The translations under genes and the position numbers were made by a program. A stretch of 64,000 bases of DNA from Vibrio maerlii (GTDB taxonomy: Bacteria; Pseudomonadota; Gammaproteobacteria; Enterobacterales; Vibrionaceae): assembly GCF_003415655.1 (NCBI RefSeq), contig NZ_QRHC01000011.1, positions 95,558-159,557 of the forward strand, written 5' to 3'. Positions 58,995 through 64,000 of the stretch are shown here, in pieces; the first letter of the stretch is position 1, and every line of letters begins with the position of its first letter. The notes under the pieces are model-generated. The model did no database searches and had not been told where the DNA came from. It was given only the letters and a program-made list of their open reading frames with translations.

Positions 58995-60974
58995 ATGAAA
59001 TCGGTAATGAAACCTTTATCAATTGCGGTAATGGCAGGCCTTGGCCTTGCGACTCTATCTGGCTGTACTACAACTCCAGACACAGATGAAGTAATCAAAC
59101 TACGAGTGGTTGAAACCACAGATATCCACACAAACCTAATGGATTACGATTACTACAAAGATAAGCCAAGCCAAAAAATCGGCCTAGCTCGTACTGCAAC
59201 GCTAGTTAAAGAAGCACGTGCTGAAGTAACTAACAGCGTACTGGTTGATAACGGTGACTTGCTGCAAGGTAGCCCTATGGGTGACTACATGGCAGACAAA
59301 GGCATCAAGGCTGGTGAAGTTCACCCTGCATATAAAGCAATGAACCAACTAGACTACGATGCGGGTAATATCGGTAACCACGAATTCAACTACGGCCTAG
59401 AGTTCCTAGCAGAGTCGATCAACGACGCTGACTTCCCATACATCAGTGCAAACGTATTTGATGCTGAGACTGGAGAGCACTACTTCAAGCCATACATCAT
59501 CAAGACTCACACGCTCCAAGATACAGCGGGTGTAGAGCACGAAGTTAAAGTGGGTTACATCGGTTTTGTTCCACCACAAATCATGGTTTGGGATAAGAAA
59601 AACCTAGAAGGTAAAGTAACCGCTGCTGACATCAAAGAAACTGCAGAGAAGCTTGTTCCTCAGATGAAAGCTGAAGGTGCAGAAGTGATCGTAGCGGTAC
59701 CTCACTCAGGCGTATCGACAAATCCTTATAAGCAGGGTGAAGAGAACTCAAGCTACTACCTGTCTGAAGTTGAAGGTATTGACGCAATCGCATTCGGTCA
59801 CTCTCACCAAGTATTCCCTGGTAAGGGCTTCGACAACATACAAGGTATCGACAACGAAAAAGGCACAATCAACGGCGTAGCGTCTGTAATGCCTGGTCGT
59901 TGGGGTAGCCACGTAGGTGTAATCGACCTAACACTGGTTCAGAAAAACGGTAAATGGGAAGTAGCACAAGGTGAGTCTGAAGCGCGTCCAATCTACGACA
60001 GTGCAAACAAAAAGTCTCTAGCAGATGCGGATGCGGGTATCGTTAAAGCGCTAGAAGAAGACCACAAAGGTACTCGTGCATTTGTAAACCAACCTATCGG
60101 TAAAGCAAGTGACGTAATGTACAGCTACCTAGCACTAGTGCAAGATGACCCAACAATTCAGATTGTTAACCTTGCACAGAAAGACTACGTAGAAACATTC
60201 ATTCAGGGTGATCCTGACCTAGATGGTATCCCTGTACTTTCTGCGGCAGCACCATTTAAAGCTGGCGGCCGTAAGAACGACCCTGCAGGCTACACAGAAG
60301 TAGAAGCGGGTGAGCTAACATTCCGTAACGCAGCTGACCTTTACCTTTACCCGAATACACTGGTTGCTCTTAAAGTAACAGGTAAAGAAGTGAAAGAGTG
60401 GCTAGAGTGTTCTGCTGGCCAGTTCAAGCAAGTAGATGTTAACTCGACAGCACCTCAGGGTCTAATCAACTGGGATGACTTCCGTACTTATAACTTCGAC
60501 GTAATCGATGGTGTTAACTACCAAATCGATGTCACTCAACCAGCTAAGTACGATGGTAACTGTAAAGTTATCAACGAAGGCTCTGAGCGTATCGTAGGCC
60601 TTACCTTCCAAGGCAAGCCTGTTGATATGAAGCAAGACTTCATCATTGCGACTAACAACTACCGTGCATACAGCAACAAGTTCCCAGGTACTGGCGCTGA
60701 CTTCATCGCATTCGATGCTCCAGATGAAAACCGTACAGTACTTGCAAACTACATCGCTAAAGTGAGTAAAGAGGAAGGTCAGGTTGTTCCGACAGCAGAC
60801 AACAACTGGTCTTTCGCTCCAATCAAAACAAACAAGAAGTTAGACGTTCGTTTTGAAACAGCACCAACAGATAAAGCTGCTCAGTTCATTGCTGATAAAG
60901 CTCAGTACGACATGAAGCGCGTAGCAACTGACGAAGTTGGTTTCGGTGTTTACCAAATCGACCTAACAAAGTAA
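58995..60974 (+). CDS. cpdB: 2',3'-cyclic-nucleotide phosphodiesterase / 3'-nucleotidase-like lipoprotein
   Basis: 659 residues from ATG 58995 (GGAG 6 bases upstream). A lipobox LSGC with Cys24 makes it a lipoprotein, unlike the soluble E. coli CpdB. The N-terminal metallophosphatase domain (about 37-390) shows ETTDIHTNLMDYDYY, DNGDLLQGSP, GNIGNHEFNYG and GHSHQVFPG metal-ligand motifs. The C-terminal nucleotidase domain (about 400-630) binds the nucleoside. The DYDYYKD motif after the metal box is characteristic of CpdB rather than UshA. The role is salvage of extracellular nucleotides. Confidence 0.92.
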   Translation: MKSVMKPLSIAVMAGLGLATLSGCTTTPDTDEVIKLRVVETTDIHTNLMDYDYYKDKPSQKIGLARTATLVKEARAEVTNSVLVDNGDLLQGSPMGDYMADKGIKAGEVHPAYKAMNQLDYDAGNIGNHEFNYGLEFLAESINDADFPYISANVFDAETGEHYFKPYIIKTHTLQDTAGVEHEVKVGYIGFVPPQIMVWDKKNLEGKVTAADIKETAEKLVPQMKAEGAEVIVAVPHSGVSTNPYKQGEENSSYYLSEVEGIDAIAFGHSHQVFPGKGFDNIQGIDNEKGTINGVASVMPGRWGSHVGVIDLTLVQKNGKWEVAQGESEARPIYDSANKKSLADADAGIVKALEEDHKGTRAFVNQPIGKASDVMYSYLALVQDDPTIQIVNLAQKDYVETFIQGDPDLDGIPVLSAAAPFKAGGRKNDPAGYTEVEAGELTFRNAADLYLYPNTLVALKVTGKEVKEWLECSAGQFKQVDVNSTAPQGLINWDDFRTYNFDVIDGVNYQIDVTQPAKYDGNCKVINEGSERIVGLTFQGKPVDMKQDFIIATNNYRAYSNKFPGTGADFIAFDAPDENRTVLANYIAKVSKEEGQVVPTADNNWSFAPIKTNKKLDVRFETAPTDKAAQFIADKAQYDMKRVATDEVGFGVYQIDLTK

Positions 60975-60995
60975 GCTCTTAATTAGCTTAACATT

Positions 60996-61027
60996 AATGG
61001 CTAGGCAGTGTGCCTAGCCATTTTTTT
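60996..61027 (+). terminator. Rho-independent terminator of cpdB
   Basis: AATGGCTAGGCA (60996-61007), loop GTG, TGCCTAGCCATT (61011-61022) and then seven T's. Confidence 0.92.
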
Positions 61028-61053
61028 ATCTGGTCAATGATATAGGGATAGAA

Positions 61054-61506
61054 ATGATTAACTGGAAAACCATTCCATTTGAACAACTGACTAACCATGA
61101 ACTCTATGAGTTACTAAAGCTAAGGGTTGATGTATTCGTTGTAGAGCAAACATGTCCTTATCCAGAGCTTGACGGCAAAGATAGAATGATGGGAGTTCAA
61201 CATTTACTTGGCTACCAAAACGATGAGCTGGTCGCATGTGCTCGTCTGATCCCTCAAGGTATCAGCTTCCCAAGCGTGAGTATCGGCCGAGTCGCAACAA
61301 AGCAATCAGCTCGAGGTGGAGGTTTAGGGCATAAGTTAATTCAGCAAGCTATCAACGAATGCGACCGCCTATGGCCAAAAGAGTCTATCGAGATTGGAGC
61401 TCAAGAACACCTTGCACCTTTTTATGCTAAGCATGGCTTTGTACAAACCTCTAGGATGTATCTAGAAGATGATATTCCTCACGTCGATATGAAGTTAACG
61501 AAATAG
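61054..61506 (+). CDS. GNAT-family N-acetyltransferase, ElaA-like
   Basis: 150 residues in the GNAT fold. The ElaA-like N-terminus LYELLKLRVDVFVVEQTCPYPELDGKD is characteristic, followed by the acetyl-CoA-binding VATKQSARGGGLGHKLIQQA and FYAKHGF. The acceptor substrate is unknown. It is followed 7-10 bases later by an EamA gene, probably in one operon. Confidence 0.9.
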   Translation: MINWKTIPFEQLTNHELYELLKLRVDVFVVEQTCPYPELDGKDRMMGVQHLLGYQNDELVACARLIPQGISFPSVSIGRVATKQSARGGGLGHKLIQQAINECDRLWPKESIEIGAQEHLAPFYAKHGFVQTSRMYLEDDIPHVDMKLTK

Positions 61507-61516
61507 AGGCATATTG

Positions 61517-62356
61517 GTGTCTGCACAGTCCTTCGCTATTTTACTACTCATTGTTGGCAACTTAGCTGCTTCGTTGTCAGACGTGGCTGTAAAACTATTA
61601 AATGGGGAGGTTTCTAGCTTTCAGTATGTGTTTATACGCCAACTACTCTCTACTGCCGTTCTACTGCCATTCTGGTTCAAGCAAAGTAAAGAAAAGCGAG
61701 CTCTAGTAGCAAGAGGCCTAACGATAGCAAGAGCACAGCTTGTGCTGATTGGAAGTGGCTGTATGCTTGTAGCAATAACTCACCTGCCTTTGGCAACCGC
61801 TAATGCTGTATTTTATGCAGCACCACTTTTAATGCTTCCGCTTTCTATCTTGCTACTCAAAGAGACCCCTTCATTATCTAAAGTGTTTGCCTCAATCATT
61901 GGTTTTTGCGGTGTATTGGTAGTACTGAGACCTTCTGAGTTCCATTGGGCAGCGATCTTTGCCCTTGGTACAGCATCCACAATCGCACTGTTCAATGTGA
62001 CCGCTCGCAGGCTCCCTGCAGAACAACCCATCATCAGCACTCTGTTTTGGACAAGCTTGCTCTCTCTTCCTGTAGCTAGTGTGCTCGCTTTAGCAACATG
62101 GCAACCTCTGAGTAGCGAAGCTTTGATTTTAATTTTAGGAAGCGCTGCACTGATTCTCGGTTACAACGGTCTCGCTATTGCAGCCTACCGTAGAGCGCCT
62201 GCAGGAAATATAGCGGTAGCTGAAAACTCGGGATTACTCTTTGTTACTTTGTTTGGAGTGATGTGGTTTAGTGAAGTGCCTGATTGGCTTACAGGGATTG
62301 GTATTGTGATGATTATTGTACCGCTACTGCCTTGGAGAAAACTAAAGCGAGGGTAA
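61517..62356 (+). CDS. EamA/DMT-family inner-membrane transporter
   Basis: About 279 residues with ten transmembrane helices in two EamA halves. The N-terminal half has the ASLSDVAVKLL start and the LATANAVFYAAPLLMLPLS segment; the second half has a similar YRRAPAGNIAVAENSGLLFV. The substrate is unknown (often metabolite export). The start is either TTG 61514 or GTG 61517; GTG has GAGG 7 bases before it and is preferred. Confidence 0.86.
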   Translation: MSAQSFAILLLIVGNLAASLSDVAVKLLNGEVSSFQYVFIRQLLSTAVLLPFWFKQSKEKRALVARGLTIARAQLVLIGSGCMLVAITHLPLATANAVFYAAPLLMLPLSILLLKETPSLSKVFASIIGFCGVLVVLRPSEFHWAAIFALGTASTIALFNVTARRLPAEQPIISTLFWTSLLSLPVASVLALATWQPLSSEALILILGSAALILGYNGLAIAAYRRAPAGNIAVAENSGLLFVTLFGVMWFSEVPDWLTGIGIVMIIVPLLPWRKLKRG

Positions 62357-62383
62357 GCGGTACGTATGCAAAATATTGAGTTG

Positions 62384-62953
62384 TTACTTACTGCGGCCGA
62401 AGCCGCCATCAGAAAGTCGGAAGAACATTACTGATGTTCCCGCTTTTTCTAACTGTAAAATATCAAGCTCACCATTCGACGACAATTTGAAGCGTACAAT
62501 CTGCCCCTGTTTAATGCGGCTTAGCGGTTTATCATGCCCTTCTATCGTCACTAGCTTGTTTAGGTCAGCCATCGGTAGCTCATTTGCTCTAAATACATTC
62601 GCTAACGTATCACCACTTTTCACTGTATACGATTGCCAGCCAGTTTCAGCCATTGACTCTGACTTCTTCTCATTGTCGACAACCTCACTTAGCCCTTGGT
62701 TGTTTAGAGAGATAGCAACACGTTCATTAGATGGTTTGGGTGTTGATACTGTCTCTTTATTAGGAGCAGGCAATACGAGCAGAACGAGAACGACGGGGAT
62801 CAATACGGACAGAATTCGGCGATGAAGTTTAGGTAAGGTAAACCAAAATACTTTTATTTGGTCGAGCTTAGACTTCCACTCAATCGCAGCAAACTTTTCT
62901 TTTGCCTGAGCGAGATGATCGACTTTTACCTTCTTCTTATGACGGCGATTCAT
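62384..62953 (-). CDS. OapA/LysM-domain membrane protein (YtfB-like)
   Basis: 189 residues: a basic cytoplasmic N-terminus (MNRRHKKKVKVD), one transmembrane helix (about 46-62, ILSVLIPVVLVLLVLPA), a short linker and a C-terminal OapA/LysM-like domain (about 107-170; WQSYTVKSGDTLANVFRANEL). In E. coli the homologue YtfB affects cell division and binds glycan. Divergence from fklB is the same neighbourhood as ytfB-fklB in E. coli. Confidence 0.86.
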   Translation of the reverse strand: MNRRHKKKVKVDHLAQAKEKFAAIEWKSKLDQIKVFWFTLPKLHRRILSVLIPVVLVLLVLPAPNKETVSTPKPSNERVAISLNNQGLSEVVDNEKKSESMAETGWQSYTVKSGDTLANVFRANELPMADLNKLVTIEGHDKPLSRIKQGQIVRFKLSSNGELDILQLEKAGTSVMFFRLSDGGFGRSK

Positions 62954-63178
62954 TTATTCTTCCTCTGCTTCCCTCTAACCAGTATAAAAATAGAAATTAC
63001 AACTGTATAGAGTTTACTGACCTGAATAGTAAACCAATTTTAACGAGCAATAAAATAGCGTTCATTTGCTATGTGTCACGACGAGCAAAACAAGCTCACT
63101 ATCAGCATGGTTTGGTTTATTCACCCCTCAAGAACTGTTATCCTTTGGCCTTTATTTAATTAAATAAGAGTGACAATA

Positions 63179-63799
63179 ATGTCTGAAGTTAAATTTGAAA
63201 CTGTAGAGCAAAAAGCTAGCTACGGTATCGGTCTACAAATGGGCCAACAACTAGCAGGTTCTGGCCTAGAAGGTCTAAACGTTGACGCCATCGCAGCAGG
63301 TATCGCTACTGCACTAACTGGTGACATGCCAGCTATCGAAATCGATGAAATCAACAACGCTCTACAAGAGCTACACACTCGTGCTCAAGCGGTTCAAGCT
63401 GAAGCGGCAAAAGCTGCTGCAGCTGACGGTGAAGCGTTCCTAAAAGATAACGCTCTACGTCCTGAAGTAACAGTTCTTGAGTCTGGCCTACAGTACGAAA
63501 TCATCACTGAAGGTACTGGTGAAATCCCAACTTCTGACAAGCAAGTACGTGTACACTACCACGGTGAGCTAACTGACGGCACTGTATTCGACAGCTCTGT
63601 ATCTCGCGGTCAACCAGCAGAGTTCCCAGTAACTGGCGTTATCGCTGGTTGGGTTGAAGCTCTACAAATGATGCCTGTAGGTTCTAAGTGGAAACTATAC
63701 ATTCCACAAGACCTAGCATACGGTGAGCGTGGTGCAGGTGCAGCGATCCCTCCTTTCGCAGCTCTAGTATTCGAAGTTGAGCTGCTAGCTATCCTTTAA
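63179..63799 (+). CDS. fklB: FKBP-type peptidyl-prolyl isomerase
   Basis: 206 residues, the FklB length. An N-terminal helical dimerisation domain (SYGIGLQMGQQLAGSGLEGLNVDAIAAGI) precedes a C-terminal FKBP domain with VRVHYHGELTDGTVFDSSVSRGQPAEFPV and LAYGERGAGAAIPPFAALVFEVELL. There is no signal peptide, so cytoplasmic. The frame opens at GTG 63170, but ATG 63179 matches the family. Confidence 0.95.
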   Translation: MSEVKFETVEQKASYGIGLQMGQQLAGSGLEGLNVDAIAAGIATALTGDMPAIEIDEINNALQELHTRAQAVQAEAAKAAAADGEAFLKDNALRPEVTVLESGLQYEIITEGTGEIPTSDKQVRVHYHGELTDGTVFDSSVSRGQPAEFPVTGVIAGWVEALQMMPVGSKWKLYIPQDLAYGERGAGAAIPPFAALVFEVELLAIL

Positions 63800-63820
63800 T
63801 AGCAAACACTCAAGTTTTTC

Positions 63821-63849
63821 AAAGCCCAGCTATGTAGCTGGGCTTTTTT
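63821..63849 (+). terminator. Rho-independent terminator of fklB
   Basis: AAAGCCCAGC (63821-63830) pairs with GCTGGGCTTT (63837-63846) and is followed by T's. Confidence 0.92.
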
Positions 63850-63855
63850 GATCGT

Positions 63856-64000
63856 GAGAGCTAGAGAGCTAGAGAGCTAGAGAGCTAGAGAGCTAGAGAG
63901 CTAGAGAGCTAGAGAGCTAGAGAGCTAGAGAGCTAGAGAGCTAGAGAGCTAGAGAGCTAGAGAGCTAGAGAGCTAGAGAGCTAGAGAGCTAGAGAGCTAG
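63856..64000 (+). repeat. Perfect microsatellite GAGAGCTA x18, truncated by the window edge
   Basis: Eighteen exact copies of GAGAGCTA plus one base, starting seven bases after the fklB terminator and still continuing at position 64000. The true copy number is unknown. It is noncoding as far as visible. Confidence 0.97.

Noticed and set aside
63856..64000. Possible CRISPR array or attachment site
   Set aside because: Pure 8-base tandem repeats without unique spacers, integrase or tRNA nearby.

Overview
This window reads as a chromosomal segment of a Vibrio species (Vibrionaceae). It is nearly all core genome. Gene orders typical of gammaproteobacteria recur (leuABCD; lptD-surA-pdxA-ksgA-apaG-apaH; rplU-rpmA-cgtA; mdh/argR; thiBPQ; fbp/ytfP-tamB-tamA/msrA/ytfK/ytfJ; cysDN-cysC; oapA/fklB). 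Vibrio-typical elements are added to them: a 4TM/12TM fused TRAP-TAXI transporter, a Zur-controlled zinc operon of the zrg type, and ERIC-like repeats. The species cannot be fixed from the sequence alone. No phage, transposase, CRISPR array, rRNA or tRNA was seen.

Layout. 1-0.7 kb: a TetR repressor and the first codons of a downstream gene, on the minus strand. 0.9-6.1 kb: the leucine operon with promoter, a six-leucine leader peptide and an attenuator. 6.2-8.0 kb: a DUF547 protein and djlA. 8.1-15.0 kb: outer-membrane assembly (lptD, surA), then pdxA, ksgA, apaG and apaH. 15.0-19.0 kb, minus strand: folA, a split ThrE-type exporter (yjjB/yjjP), cgtA, rpmA, rplU. 19.1-22.4 kb: ispB, a small unknown protein, mdh, argR. 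22.4-27.1 kb: TAXI binding protein, giant TRAP permease and UspA. 27.2-32.1 kb, minus: a 2-hydroxyacid dehydrogenase, rluA, rapA. 32.4-37.4 kb: a PIN-PhoH protein, then thiBPQ behind a TPP riboswitch. 37.5-41.2 kb: ubiX, mpl, fbp and a DUF2799 lipoprotein. 41.2-48.8 kb: ytfP, tamB, tamA, msrA, ytfK, ytfJ. 48.9-52.6 kb: the Zur-box-led metal operon. 52.8-58.6 kb: a TIGR03899-like protein and the sulfate activation cluster cysD-cysN-SLC13 permease-cysC. 59.0-63.8 kb: a cpdB-like nucleotidase lipoprotein, elaA-like acetyltransferase, EamA transporter, an OapA/LysM protein and fklB.

The most system-like locus is the zinc operon. A 25-bp near-perfect Zur palindrome overlaps the likely -10 of a five-gene unit. 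It encodes a tiny His-rich exported protein, a periplasmic zinc binder with a 14-residue His/Asp repeat, an ABC ATPase, a MacB/FtsX-like permease and a DUF3299 protein. It corresponds to the zrg system reported in V. cholerae, so it is not new, but its permease class is unlike ordinary zinc importers. A convergent 34-residue membrane microprotein lies at its 3' end.

Repeats are the other notable layer. Three ERIC-like elements and one ERIC end lie between genes, several starting within about 10 bases of a stop codon, and one supplies or abuts the leuC ribosome-binding site. Two perfect microsatellites, a 7-mer x12 directly after the ispB stop and an 8-mer x18 running off the right edge, look like variable-number loci.
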